From positions 361,906,377-361,970,376 of the forward strand of contig OW240913.1 in assembly GCA_933207985.1 (NCBI GenBank): a stretch of DNA of 64,000 nucleotides, in the 5' to 3' direction. This DNA is from Pelobates cultripes. Lineage: Eukaryota; Chordata; Amphibia; Anura; Pelobatidae. Position 1 is the stretch's first letter, and each line of letters opens with the position of its first letter. This document shows, piece by piece, positions 19,763 through 31,230 of the stretch. A program made the translations under genes and the position numbers. Under the pieces are notes generated by a model. The model was not told the origin of the DNA. It saw only the letters and a program-made list of their open reading frames with translations, and made no database searches.

Positions 19763-19922
19763 ATATAAATTCAGACAGGAGCACTCACTTGGATTTTCCA
19801 ATAGTATATTAAAAAATATTCATCAATCTACATCAACGTTTCGTCACTTCAGGGTCTTTATAAAGACCCTGAAGTGAGTGCTCCTGTCTGAATTTATATT
19901 ATATATATATATATATATATGT
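19741..19922. repeat. Nested palindrome from a PLE-type insertion
   Basis: Outer arms 19745-19790 and 19872-19917 (TTCAGACAGGAGCACTCACT and its complement, extending into TA repeats) enclose a perfect 34-base palindrome at 19844-19877 centred on TTTATAAA. CGAAACGTTG lies on minus at 19843-19834, a decayed hammerhead-type GAAAC box. TA runs bracket the block on both sides. Confidence 0.75.
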
Positions 19923-19990
19923 GTGTACAAATATACTATTATATTTATATATATATATAAATAAAATGTAGATTGGATTATTATTAATAT

Positions 19991-20413
19991 TATAGGGACA
20001 CTATCAGCACCCAGATCACTTCATGTCATTGAAGTTATCTGGGTGTTTAGAAAAACTGCAATGTTTATATCGCATTGCTAAGCCTGCCTCTAGTGACTGT
20101 CTACCAGAGACCCACAACAGGTGCTTCCCGCACAACGCTGGATGTCCTCACACTTTGCTTGAGGACATCTATCGTTAAGGAAAACCCCATAGGAAAGCAT
20201 TGATTCAATGCACATGTACATGCGGTCCCCACCCATTGGCTGATGTCGACGGGGAAGGACCACCACCCACACTGAGGTATATCAGCACTGGAATCAGGTA
20301 AGTAATTTAAAAGGGTATTTTCAACCCTATCATGTTCAGGGGAACCAGGAGCGAAGGGACAACTTAGTGTTAGTGTTAGTATTTGTATTTCTAATACTAC
20401 ACTGTCCCTTAGA
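19991..20413. mobile_element. TTAA-type (T2/Kolobok-like) MITE, decayed ends
   Basis: Left end ATAGGGACACTATCAGCACC and right end CACTGTCCCTTA are the AGGGACACTAT-type termini seen elsewhere in the window with TTAA. Internal hairpins: CACCCAGATCACTTC / GAAGTTATCTGGGTG (20009-20046) and GATGTCCTCA / TGAGGACATC (about 20140-20170). No coding sequence. Confidence 0.6.
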
Positions 20414-23204
20414 TCCACTGTGAGATTGAGAATTATTCGCAAACTTTACTTTTTTTTTTTTTTTTTTTAAGACATTGTCCAAATGGACAGCAGTTGGGAT
20501 AAGCATCATTAATCATTGTTACCGAACAACCTCTCTGTTTTCCTTCTTTTTAGAGAAAAAAAGTTATTGATCATATTCAACTGAGAACAGACCTCATCCT
20601 TAGAGGGAGTAATATGCATGTCAGGAGTAAATCTATATATCTATACTGCCTCACATTTCTCTATAATGGCAGTATATATTTCAAGGTCATTATGTAAGCC
20701 TGTAACCTAGATCAATTTAGTTCTGAAAATAGCTGAATTATTGACAATAAGTGTACAAATCTACTAAACAGCATGACTTGAGCAGCTAATTACACATTGA
20801 ATTCAGTTGCATAGTTGGTAAAACGAATAAATAAAACCTCTGCTAAATCGCAGATTTATACAAATATGCTTATATTAGCCCAAATTCAGTACTCCTATCT
20901 CCTCATCCTACCTGCCTAGGAAACTGTCATGTGGGGAGACTTTCATATTTTAGAATTTGGGTTAAAAGAACCATTACTAGATAAAACCTCTTTATCCATA
21001 TGTGTAAGTAAAGAATAAACCCCATAGTTGCCCGTAGAATGTGAGCTAAAGTTGTTATGGTGGTGAGAATGTTCCTTTACAGGTTTTTAGATGATTGTAG
21101 AAACCCTGCAGCTATTGCTTCCATATGAAAACAAGAGTCTCTCGTTATGAGATTGAGATAATTACTGTACAACTCTGTCTATAAAAAGAGAATAATGTAT
21201 AGATAAAGAAAAAAAACACCTTAAATACCTTTAAACACCTTTAAAAATACACAAAACTAACGCAGATTGATATTTATAATTGAAATCTAGGTATAAGTTA
21301 TGTTATTCGTTTTGCCACGTCGTTTCTTTCCGGGCTTTTTATTCGTTCCACACTGCAGTTCTTAGGACGTTTAGTGACACACTGCGCTGTGACTGCTTCA
21401 AAGCGAGTTGTCCCAGAAATCATTCCGTCAATTCTGCTAGCTGCGACTGTTAGTGTCTCAGCCCTGTATATAGTTTATGCAGATCATGTTGGACCTTGAA
21501 GAGCAAACAACTCAGCAGGCTCAAATCAAGCTTTGATGGACCTGAAATCCTTGGTAATATCGGATGCATCTGCTCTAGTGTTACATTGTTTACTTTAACG
21601 TTCAAGGGGATTTCTGGATCATCTGTCTTTCAATCACGGCGGTGGAGTTAAACTGCACAATATAACAAATGGGCGACATTATTGAGGAGCACAGATCTTA
21701 GATTGAATGCCTGATACTCCAAAAATACGCCCTGAGCACAATGTGCCGCATCAGCGAATCCTTTTAACACCAAAAGCCTGTACATAATGTGAAGTTCAGC
21801 TTAGATCTGCCACTAGGCAGCCATTAATCAAGGTGTTCATCTTCAGCTGACGTAAGTCAGCTTCTGTGTATGTGACTGAATTAGGAAGTGGCCTTAGTGA
21901 TGTCAAGGCAGTGAGAGCCGCCATCTCTCCGTGGGGAGGAGGAGGGAGGAGAGCTGGGTAATGGAATCTCTGTTAAACTGCACAAAGAATAGCTGAGCTT
22001 TTTCTGATGAAATTGCTGAAGCTCAAGACCCATGGCCTTTCCTCACTGAGGAAAATTACAGGCGAATCTTCAAAGCAACAGCTCAGCGTATCTGAAAATA
22101 ATTTTGGCTTTCTTAAATAGTTCAACCAAGAGATGTAAATAGAATGTAGAAGTGCCAAGTATGGCTTGCATGTGTAGGAGATTTACATAGCACCATAGGA
22201 TATGAAGGCAACGACAAGAGCGTTTGTCTCAGTGAAAAATGCACTCCATTATCTACCAGCAGATTCTGTTTTCCATGCATTTCTGTACTCATTACACTAA
22301 TACGGTCTGCAGCAGGAAGGAAACGTGTATAAACCTCCAGCCATGGTTTTGCTACAGTTTCCATGATGTTTGGACAGCCTAAATACATTGTAACCCAATT
22401 ATTCTAGATATGTAATACCTAGTGACAGCACAAAACTATCACTGGGCCCGTCAATTGTTCCTATTTCTTAATGCACATTGCAGTCATTCTCTGTTATTTG
22501 GAAGACTCTTCGTCATATCTTGGTCCTCTGAACCGTCCTAGCTTGATATAGTGTCCAGACAGGTTACGTCTCCAGTGTTTTACTGTCCAGGGTTATCTGT
22601 CTAATGTCTAGCCTTTTCAGAATAAATCTCCAGTGTCCTAATGTTTAGGGTTGTATGATGTCCAAGGGTATAGCCAAGGCTATATTGTTTTCAACATTGT
22701 CCAGTCACCCGAGTTATTGTTAGAGTGCCCACCAGCTGCCCAAGAATCTCTCAGATACTAGAGAAAGTAACACTGTATATCAAACATATGTATACATTAA
22801 CAGAGAGGTTATTAGCTAAATTACACATCCCATCTTTTTGGAGGATTGGACGTTGTCCTTGACGCAGCATGCTGTCAGCCTCTCTTTGCTGCACGGTTCC
22901 TAAAATCAAACATGCGAGTTTTGAAAGGCGTGACACATCTACTTCTCTTTCTATAAAGTTTTCCCTACATTACGCCTCATTCTGCCCTCTTATTTCAGAT
23001 TATAACCGTTTTCTAGGATTACATACATGTTTCTTAGAAATTCTAAATAAAGTTGGTCTCTGCATTTGTGACATATCTGTCACATACCCCAGACTTAATT
23101 CTTGTGAACCTCATTAGTCTCCCTGGTCCCTGCATCTCCATGGCACTAGAAGAAAAGAGATTTAATGTGACTTGATTTACTGATCACTGTACATTTGGCA
23201 ATGT
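20414..23204. other. No gene recognised; one dispersed repeat copy
   Basis: 20585-20742 (CCTCATCCTTAGAGGGAGTA onward) has a second copy at 25250-25402. 21860-21960 is a purine-rich GGGAGGAGGAGGGAGGAG patch. The remainder looks unique, without supported exons; frames reach at most 88 codons. Confidence 0.6.
20585..20742 (+). repeat. Dispersed repeat, copy 1 (unknown family)
   Basis: About 155 bases similar by eye to 25250-25402: shared blocks are CTTAGAGGGAGT, GTCAGGAG-TAAATCTAT, CTCACATTTCTC and ATGGCAGTATATATTTCA, ending in CAATTTAGTTCTGAAAATAG. No recognised terminal structure. Confidence 0.7.
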
Positions 23205-23524
23205 GTATAATATTTATGCAGCCCTAGCCACTCCTCCCCTGGCTGTGACTAACACCGTCTGCATGAAAAAAAAAGTTACATTTTCTAACAAATGCGAACT
23301 TGCTTTATACGTTTTTATCACCTGCAAGGTCTAGCGAGCTATTTACAGAGCAGGATATAAGACATTAAAAAATTAAATAGAATGTGCAATAAAGGAAGTC
23401 TAAGCATTAGACGTCTGTTCACAGAAAGTGTTTAGGAAGGCTGTGCAGCAAGGTGTGGCTAACACAGTGGTTTTACTTTTAAATGCAAGAGAATTGAGCA
23501 GTGAGACTGCAAGGACATGATCTA
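23205..23524. mobile_element. TTAA-type MITE, left part (split by Tc1)
   Basis: The sequence TATGCAGCCCTAGCCACTCC through AGAATTGAGCAGTGAGACTG matches internal text of the MITE at 28231-28780. It breaks off at the TA target site (23523-23524) and resumes at 25118-25182 (TACACCAAAACAGC to CTCTTTAA). The left terminus is missing. Confidence 0.75.
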
Positions 23525-25115
23525 CAGGTGATACTTGAAACATTAGAATATCGTGCAAAAGTTCATTTATTTCAGTAATGCAACGTGAAAGGGGACACTA
23601 ATATATGAGATAGACGCATTACATGCAAATCAAGATAGTTCAAGCCGTGATTTGTCATAAGTGCGATGATTACGGCATACAGCTCATAAAAACCCTAAAT
23701 CCACAATCTCAGTAAATTAGCATATTACATGCAATCAATAAAACAAGGAGTGTACATCGAACAATATCGGACCTCTGAAAAATATAAGCATGCATATGGA
23801 CTCAGTACTTGGTTTGGCCCCCTTTTGCAGCAACTACTGCCTCAATGCGGCATGGCATGGAAGCTATTAGCCTGTGGCACTGCTGAGGTGTTATGGAAGA
23901 CCAGGATGCTTCAATAGCGGCCTTCAGCTCTTCTACATTGTTCGGTCTCATGTCTTTCATCTTTCTCTTGGCAATGCCCCATAGATTCTCTATGGGTTTC
24001 AGGTCAGACGAGTTTGCTGGCCAATCAAGCACAGTAATCCCACGGTCATTGAACCAGGTTTTCGTGCTTTTGGCAGTGTGGGCAGGTGCCAAGCCCTGCT
24101 GAAAAATCAAGTCAGCATCCCCATAAAGCTTGTCTGCGGAAGGAAGCATGACGTGCTCCAAAATCTCCTGGTAGACGGCTGTGTTGACCCTGGACTTAAT
24201 GAAGCACAGTGGACCAACACCAGCAGATGACATGGCTCCCCAAATCAACACAGACTGTGGAAACTTCACACTGGACTTCAAGCATCTTGCAGTGTGTGCC
24301 TCTCCATTCTTCCTCCAGACTCTGAGTCCTTGGTTTCCAAATGAGATGCAAAAGTCTCATCAGAAAAGAGGACTTTGGACCACTGAGCAACAGACCAGGT
24401 CTGTTTTTCTTTAGCCCAGGTAAGACGCTTCTGATGTTTTTGTTGTTCAGGAGCGGCTTGACAAGAGGAATACGACATCTGAAGCCCATGTCCAGGATCC
24501 GTCTGTGTGTGGTGGCTCTTGATGCACTGACTCCAGCCTCAGTCCACTCCTTGTGAAAGTCCCCAACACTTTTGAATGGCCTTTTCCTTACAATCCACTC
24601 CAGGCTGCGGTCATCACTGCTGCTTGTGCACCTTTTTCCCTTCCACATAACTTTCTATTAATGTGCTTTGATGCAGCACTTTGGGAACATCCAACTTCCT
24701 TCGCAGTTACCTTTTGAGGCTTTCCCTCCTTATGGAGGGTGTCAATGATGGTTTTCTGCACAACTATCAGGTCAGCAGTCTTCCCCATGATTGTGATTCC
24801 TACTGAACCAGACTGAGAGACCATGTAGAGGCTCAGAAACCCTTTGCAGGTGTTATGGCTTACTTAGCTGATTAGAGTGGGACACTGTGAGCCTAGAATA
24901 TTGCACCTTTTCACAATATTCTAATTTACTGAGATTGTGGATTTGGGGTTTTCATGAGCTGTAAGCCATAATCATCGCACTTATGACAAATCACGGCTTG
25001 AACTATCTTGCTTTCATGTAATGCGTCTATCTCATATATTAGTTTCCCCTTTTACGTTGCATTACTGAAATAAATTAACTTTTGCACAATGTTCTAATTT
25101 GTCAAGTATCACCTG
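23525..25115 (-). mobile_element. Complete Tc1-like transposon with about 200-bp TIRs
   Basis: Both ends are present: 23525 begins CAGGTGATACTTGAAACATT and the right end is its inverted copy, with TA duplications at 23523-23524 and 25116-25117. The inverted repeats extend about 200 bases (23525-23728 and 24914-25115), and the TTAGAATATNGTG motif recurs inside each, giving an IR/DR structure. The 1591-bp length fits a full-size Tc1 element. The transposase is on minus and broken. It sits inside the TTAA-type MITE (23205-23524 plus 25118-25182), so it is the younger insertion. Confidence 0.93.
23802..24788 (-). pseudogene. Tc1 transposase, frameshifted, catalytic Asp lost
   Basis: The frame starts at the ATG at 24788 (MGKTADLIVVQKTIIDTLHK), chosen because it matches the family N-terminus; the ATG at 24824 is just upstream. 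The helix-turn-helix KEVGCSQSAASKHINRKL follows. The frame then shifts three times (near 24640, 24470 and 24280) before the last segment ending at 23802. DDE status: first Asp kept in VLFSDETF; second position reads FQQGLAPAHTAKS, where relatives have FQQDLAPAH, so the metal-binding Asp is Gly; Glu kept in LKPIENLWG. Length, about 329 codons, is normal. The copy cannot encode an active enzyme. Confidence 0.93.
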
Positions 25116-25117
25116 TA

Positions 25118-25182
25118 TACACCAAAACAGCTCCATTCAATTACAGTTGTTTTTTTTTACCTACCCTTAAGTGTCTCTTTAA
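25118..25182. mobile_element. TTAA-type MITE, right part
   Basis: Continuation of the MITE broken at 23524: TACACCAAAACAGCTCC to GTCTCTTTAA, comparable to 28723-28780 in the intact copy. Confidence 0.65.
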
Positions 25183-25249
25183 AGAGAAGCTAGTGTGAAA
25201 AAAAACTTGATATTTTGTTGCATTTGTAGCAGTTTTTTGCTACTCTGTA

Positions 25250-25402
25250 AACCAACCTCATTCTTAGAGGGAGTGATAGGAATGTCAGGAGATAAATCTA
25301 TTTATCTATACTCCCTCACATTTCTCATAAAATGGCAGTATATATTTCAGTGTCATTACGTAAACCCTATAAATAAAATCAATTTAGTTCTGAAAATAGC
25401 TG
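25250..25402 (+). repeat. Dispersed repeat, copy 2 (unknown family)
   Basis: Second copy of the unit at 20585-20742, same orientation, with several substitutions and small indels. Confidence 0.7.
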
Positions 25403-25674
25403 TTTCAGGTAATTGGGATTTTCTTGTTGGGATTTTTTTGGGTAAATGCACATGCAGCCTCTTTATATCCAGGTGACGGGTGGGTGCACAGAGCTTCTCC
25501 TTCCAGCCTGTCACTCTCTGTAGTGTGGCCTATTAACCCAGGGTAGAGGATTTCATTTATTCTGTACCTAGTTTGGCACGGTGCTGCTTGCTTGGGGGAG
25601 TGGGAAATGAGCAGTGGGCAGCTTCCTTTAATTGATGTAGCAGTAGATCTTCTACCATGGTTTGTGAGGTCACG

Positions 25675-26050
25675 TTACAGACAGAGTGTGGGAGACACAC
25701 ACACAAGGGAGGAGAGCAAGAAACACAGGGGGTTGAGAGAAACAAAGACGGAGGGGTAGAAGACACAGTGAGATGAGACCTATGGGGATGAGTAATTGAC
25801 ACAAGGGGGGAAAAGACACACATTAGTATTTGGGCCCTTCAATTTAGGTGCCTATGATCCACAACACAAGGTGGGTTAAGTGACACAAAGGGAGGGTAAG
25901 AGACCAAAGGGGGATAAGTGACATGAAGGAGCATAACACATTCAAAAAGGGAGATAAGAGAACTCAAAAGGGGGATACAAATCTCCAATAGAAAAAGAAA
26001 GACACAAAAAGGGGGGTAAGATACACAAAACAGAGGTTTAATAGACATAC
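25675..26050. repeat. Purine-rich degenerate minisatellite
   Basis: Irregular units of the form GACACAAAGGGGGATAAGTG, about 25-30 bases, recur with many changes. The minus strand reads as Pro/Ser/Cys-rich frames that are not genes. The unit text resembles the GAACACAGGGGG...TAAG units at 29990-30110. Confidence 0.75.
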
Positions 26051-28230
26051 AGGCCTAGACACGTTTTGGGGGTCGACCTGGATAGAATCCTGAATATCTG
26101 TTACACTAAAAGGATATGTTAATTATAACTTTGTAAAGTAGAATATATTAAAATATGAAAATAATTGTAATTATCGGGTATTAGTGGGAGGGGCTGCTGA
26201 CATCACATGTAAGTGAACGGGCCTCCATGATTCATCCCTGCCTTAGATGGCCTAGCACAACATGTGTAACATAGTACCTTTCATTGATCACAGCTTCTGC
26301 CCGATTTATCGCCCAGACTTTGTTGTTTGAGATTGGTTTTATTAATCAACCATTAATATTGCTATTTCTGATCTGTGCCAATTGTAAGCGCTAGCATGTG
26401 TTTCGTGTCTCTGTCTGGCAGTGAATTTCTACTGATGTCAGCAAAAAACTCAGCGTCGTTCTTTGTATTTTTCTGTTTTTGTGTTTATGCAATTTGAAAG
26501 CAAGTGTGCTGCTGACAGCAGTGAATATTGCAGCTTTAATATAAATGGATGCCTACAAAAGATTACTCTTAACCTATTAATATGGCTACGCTATGCAGCA
26601 TTAATCCGACGTATTGCTGGGAATAACAATGAACTATACATTATGCATTTCCCCGGCTATTATATAGCTTACTATACTTACTAACGATTGCCTACTTTGA
26701 TTATTCCTTCATAAAATCTTTAAAGCGCTCAATTTGACATTTGTATACGCTCTATGCATTGAAATTTACTGTACCAGCCTCATTTACAAATATTCCAGGC
26801 TGTTTGTACAATCTACATGAAATTGATGGGATTTATGGGTTCTATTAAAACTGCTAATTCTTTTTGTTACACTAGATCGCTGCTTTCAGGATTATATCTG
26901 ATTTTTACTAAATAGTGCTTAATATGGTAAAAATTTCTCAACTTTAATAACCTTTTGTTGTCAAAGGAAATCGGAAAACGCAAGTGATGGTAAATCACTT
27001 TGCCAAGTCGCTGGCTTTAGTGCCTGTTCATACCTCTTGGTGGCAAGTTTAATTTGTGGCAGGATCTACTCATCACTCCGAGGTTGATAAAGTGGACACC
27101 AATGAGCTGGGTAATCGCAATACGAGCCATCCATAAATTATTAATAGAGAGCATTGTTTGCATTCCCATACTTGCTGTCACTTTGAAAACCTCTGCTTTT
27201 ATAAGTATTTGGGAAAAAGGAATAAGAGATAACAACCTCTAGTTTCTGTACCTCCGCCAGTGTTCCCCAATCTGTAATCATAATGAACAGTCTAATAATT
27301 CATTTTGAATAATCTGACAGGTAGCCTAGTTTTGGTCAAGTAAAGGGATTGGTCGTGAAGTTTGCTGGTTTGCAAGGACAGGATATGTGTTGCCTATCAG
27401 GACATGGAATTTGGGGTGATTAGCGTCCTGGGTGAGGATGTAACAAAGTCTCCACTCCAAAAACCCAGAGCTCTTTAGCGCGCCGAAATGCTTTATTTTG
27501 TAGAGTTTATCCTCAGACAACCGTTCCTTCCTGGTTTGTTTAGTTCAGTGGAGCTCACCTCAAGGCAGCAATTGCTCAGAGCACCATCCTTGTAAAGGCT
27601 TTTAATTTAGCTGCATTGGGAAGTTTATATGATTAGACAGACACAAAGTCTGGGTGGGATAGAAGGGGAGGGCTTACAAAGACCGCAGACAAGACATCTG
27701 CAGCTTTCCCAAGCTGTTTTAGGTGCAGTTGCAAACATATGCAAGTTTTTAATTATGGTATATCTACTAAATTATTATATATATATATATATATATATCT
27801 TTTTATTGGACTGCTCCTTTAAGGTTGACATTAATATTTCTGAAAATGTTTCATCTTTTACTTATTAATACAATGCTTCATGAAAACTATATGAAATACA
27901 CAGCAAGAGAAGTGAAAAAAATAAATAAATAAAAATACAGTTTTTGATCTTACAAGGTGGACTACAATCACCTGTCTCATGAAATATTGTGCGAATTTAG
28001 TCACACCATATGACCACCACTACAACATATTACCTATTGTCTGTGCATGTCTGCTATGGATGCTTTACTTACCGTTGTTGAGACCCCCTTTAAATGTAAA
28101 TAAAGTGTGTTTCATGGCCTGCGGGGTAAAGAGTAATTTTAATTAAATTACATCAATTACAGACATTTTTTTTTTTTTTTTAAATATTCACTTTTTGTTT
28201 CCTTTTTTTTTTTTTTTTTTTTTAAAAAAA
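26051..28230. other. No gene recognised
   Basis: A repeat-poor block (about 26200-27600) followed by a (TA)n run at 27776-27799 and T-runs at 28166-28228. No supported exon. Parts such as 26560-26700 look like unique, possibly conserved non-coding sequence, which I cannot test here. Confidence 0.55.
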
Positions 28231-28780
28231 TTAAAGGGACACTATAGTCACCTGAACAACTTTAGCTTAATGAAGCAGTTTTGGTGTATAGAACATGCCC
28301 CTGCAGCCTCACTGCTCAATCCTCTGCCATTTAGGAGTTAAATCCCTTTGTTTATGAACCCTAGTCACACCTCCCTGCATGTGACTTGCACAGCCTTCCA
28401 TAAACACTTCCTGTAAAGAGAGCCCTATTTAGGCTTTCTTTATTGCAAGTTCTGTTTAATTAAGATTTTCTTATCCCCTGCTATGTTAATAGCTTGCTAG
28501 ACCCTGCAAGAGCCTCCTGTATGTGATTAAAGTTCAATTTAGAGATTGAGATACAATTATTTAAGGTAAATTACATCGGTTTGAAAGTGAAACCATTTTT
28601 TTTTTCATGCAGGCTCTGTCAATCATAGCCAGGGGAGGTGTGGCTAGGGCTGCATAAACAGAAACAAAGTGATTTAACTCCTAAATGACAGTGAATTGAG
28701 CAGTGAAATTGCAAGGGAATGATCTATACACTAAAACTGCTTTAGCTAAAGTAATTTAGGTGACTATAGTGTTCCTTTAA
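28231..28780. mobile_element. Intact T2/Kolobok-like MITE (TTAA ends)
   Basis: The termini are TTAAAGGGACACTATAGTCACC at the left (28231 on) and, inverted, TTAAAGGAACACTATAGTCACC at the right (28780). Both match the TTAAAGGRR terminal motif described for Xenopus T2 elements (Kolobok superfamily), with TTAA as target. Internal arms are imperfectly palindromic: GCAGCCTCACTGCTCAATCC on the left pairs with the GAGCAGTGAAATTGC region near 28700. No coding sequence. Partial or decayed relatives: 23205-23524 with 25118-25182, 32975-33507 and 33530-33760. Confidence 0.8.
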
Positions 28781-29167
28781 GTAAAATATTTCAAAAACGA
28801 ATGCAGAGTCCCATCATGCTTTCATTATACAGCCTCCTGGTAATTTCCAGCCAGTCTCAATTATACTTTACATGCGCAACCTGTGAGCTGGTCTTGTGCA
28901 GCCTGCGGAGAGAGCAAGAGATGATAAGCACATTGAAATTGCTGTAGAAATTGAATTTATTTCCCAGGCTGATTTCTGTCCTCTACCTGCTCTGCTTTTA
29001 TGTGGCTACTTCTCTCCCTTTGGCAGGGGCGGGCTGGGCCGGGGGGCAGGGAGGCAATTGCCCCCCCGGCCGCCCTAAATTCCTGTAAGGCCGGCCGCGA
29101 CGGGCCGGCCCTTTAAATACTGCAGCCGCCCGAGCGCTCTGTTAAGAGCCTCAGGCGGCTGCAGCTT

Positions 29168-29436
29168 CTCCCCTGTAGCGTGGCCGAGCTGCACTCCGGT
29201 CCGCGGTGGCCGGCCAGCCGGCCGGAGTGATAGGAAGGTGCACGCTCAGTGTGCACCTTCCTGTCAGTCCGACCGGGTACAGGAAACAGAAACTCCTGTT
29301 CCGCGCGGAACAGGAGTTTCTGTTTCCTGTCACCGGCCGGACTGACAGGAAGTGCACACTCAGTGTGCACCTTCCTATCACCCCAGCCGGCCGGCCACCG
29401 CGGACCGGAGTGCAGCTCGGCCACGCTACAGGGGAG
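29168..29436. repeat. Near-perfect 269-bp palindrome
   Basis: Arms 29168-29304 and 29305-29436 meet at CCGCGCGG with essentially no spacer. They differ by only a few substitutions and short indels (for example GGCCAGCCGGCCGGAG opposite CCCCAGCCGGCCGGCC). Each arm has a smaller palindrome (GAAGGTGCAC / GTGCACCTTC). It would extrude or fold into a very stable hairpin. Frames across it on both strands are mirror images, not genes. Confidence 0.92.
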
Positions 29437-30165
29437 GGGGTAAGAAGAGAGGGAGGAGGGGGGGTAAGAAGAGGGGAGGGGAATAGAGGGGAGGGGGGGA
29501 ATAAAAAGAAGGGAGGGGGGATAAGAAGAGAGGGAGGAGGGGGAGAGAATAGAGGGAGGAGGGGGAGAGAATAGAGGGGAGGGGGGAATAAAAAGAGAAG
29601 AGGGGGGGAATAAAAAGAGGGGAGGGGGGNNNNNNNNNNNNNNNNNNNNNNNNNNNNNNNNNNNNNNNNNNNNNNNNNNNNNNNNNNNNNNNNNNNNNNN
29701 NNNNNNNNNNNNNNNNNNNNNNNNNNNNNGAAGAAGGAGGAGTAATAATAAGAAGAGGGGGAGTAAGAAGAAGAAGAGGTGGGGAGTAAGAAGAAGAAGG
29801 GGGGAGTAAGAAGAAGAGGGGGTAAGAAGAAGAAGAGGGGGATAAGAAGAAGAAGGGGGAGTAAGAAGAAGAAGGGGGAGTAAGAGGAAGAAGAAGAAGG
29901 GGGGGTAAGAAGAAGAAGGGGGAGCAATAAGAAGAACAGGTGGGGGAGTAAGAAGAACAGGTGGGGGAGTAAGACGACCAAGGGGGGAAGTATGAAGAAC
30001 ACAGGGAGGAGGGGGGTAAGACGAACACAGGGGGTGTGAGGAGAACACATAGAGGGAGGAGTGAGAAGAACACAGGGAGGGTGGAGGGGGGGGATGAGAA
30101 GAGCACAGGGAGGGTGGGTGAGTGTGAGAAGAGACCGCTAGGGGAGGGTGGGGGAGAGGAGAGAC
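29437..30165. repeat. Homopurine tract / degenerate minisatellite
   Basis: Almost only G and A on the + strand (GGGGGAGTAAGAAGAAGAAG-type units, later AAGAACACAGGGAGG). It is split by the run of N. Such tracts can form triplex or other non-B DNA. The long proline/serine/leucine frames on minus are composition artefacts and read through the gap. Confidence 0.9.
29630..29729. other. Assembly gap (100 N)
   Basis: Exactly 100 undetermined bases, the conventional placeholder for a gap of unknown size. It falls inside the purine tract and 194 bases after the palindrome, so the true length and unit number there are unknown. Confidence 0.97.
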
Positions 30166-30244
30166 CACTAAGGTGCAGGGGAGAGCTCTACGGGACAGAA
30201 GGGGCAGCTCTATAGGACAGGGGCCAAGACAGGGAGCTCTTTCA

Positions 30245-30700
30245 CACTACGCGCGCGCACACACACACAATGCATCCCTATACATACACAGAAACACAAC
30301 ATGCTTCCCTTACACACAGAGAAACACACAATGCATCCATTACACACACACACACAATGCAACCCTTACACACAAAGACAATGCATCCTTTGCACACATA
30401 CACAGAAACAGACAATGCAAACCCGTACACACACATGCAAACACACACACTTTTTCTTACATACACACAGAAACACAATGCATCTCTTACACTCAATGCA
30501 CACACATACAGACACACACCTTGCATCCCTTATGCATACAAACACAGATTCACACAATGCATCCCTTACACACAACCAGAAACACATAATACATCCCTTA
30601 TACACAAATACACACTGCTTCCACTACACACAAACACACTACATCACCTGCACAAACTGGTAACCCTATACACTACATACCATAAGCACACATATTAGAT
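30245..30700. repeat. CA-rich minisatellite with GCATCC units
   Basis: Irregular units such as ACACACAATGCATCCCTTAC recur about every 30-50 bases. The TGCATCC-x-x-TACACA core is shared with the minisatellite in the hAT element at 3776-3950. Confidence 0.85.
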
Positions 30701-30740
30701 CCTCTACAATAACACATAACACATCCCCTACACACTCCAC

Positions 30741-31230
30741 TCCCTGTGAGCGAACTCATGGGTGGGTGGAATTTATGAGTGGGCCTTATGGGCATACTCA
30801 CCATCAGGCCCTGGGGCCCAGACCTTGAGCTGTGTAAGGGGCCCCAAAAAATGGAGCTGCTTCCAATTCTCCCAGAACATTGAATTTTGTGACCACAGTT
30901 GCAAACAGCCTCCAGAGATCCTGTTCTACACCAGACCAGTGGAGCCAAACTGCAGCCCATCATCATCCTCATCTGCTTGTAAGTAGGCAATCTAGTATAT
31001 TATTAGTGACACTAATCTATAATGTACCTCACATTAAAGGGACACTATAGCTTAATGAAGTGGTTCTGGTGTCTATAGCTGGTCCCTGCAGGCTTTTTAA
31101 TGTAAACACACACTGTGTGCAGCACTGGCGTTAGTTCATATGGGTGGGGCATTGTGATGTCACATGGGGGGGCAGCAAATTTTTATTTTGTCTAGGGCGG
31201 CAAAAATCCTTGCACCGGCTCTGATCCTGG
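30741..31230. repeat. Mixed repeat fragments
   Basis: 30800-30860 contains GGGGCCCAGACC / GGGGCCCC text that looks like an element end. 31035-31130 starts TTAAAGGGACACTATAGC and is a fragment of the TTAA-type MITE family, with text shared with 57782-57850 (GTGGTTCTGGTGTCTATAGC). 31180-31223 ends CAAAAATCCTTGCACCGGCT, a hAT-like CAGAGCCGG terminus on the minus strand. I could not pair the ends. Confidence 0.45.

Larger units (their letters stand above)
29024..30740. repeat. Composite block: GC palindrome, purine tract, CA minisatellite
   Basis: It starts with a GC-rich segment (CAGGGGCGGGCTGGGCCGGG at 29024) of hAT-like CAGGG type, then the palindrome at 29168-29436, a homopurine tract to about 30165 with an assembly gap, and a CA-rich minisatellite to about 30700. 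Individual parts are listed separately. The right end and target duplication were not found, so calling it one transposon is a hypothesis. Confidence 0.45.

Noticed and set aside
29113..30168. Very long minus-strand frames (to 351 codons) through the N run
   Set aside because: They are Pro/Ser/Leu runs from a homopurine tract and a palindrome and read through 100 unknown bases; no domain and overlapping alternatives in other frames.
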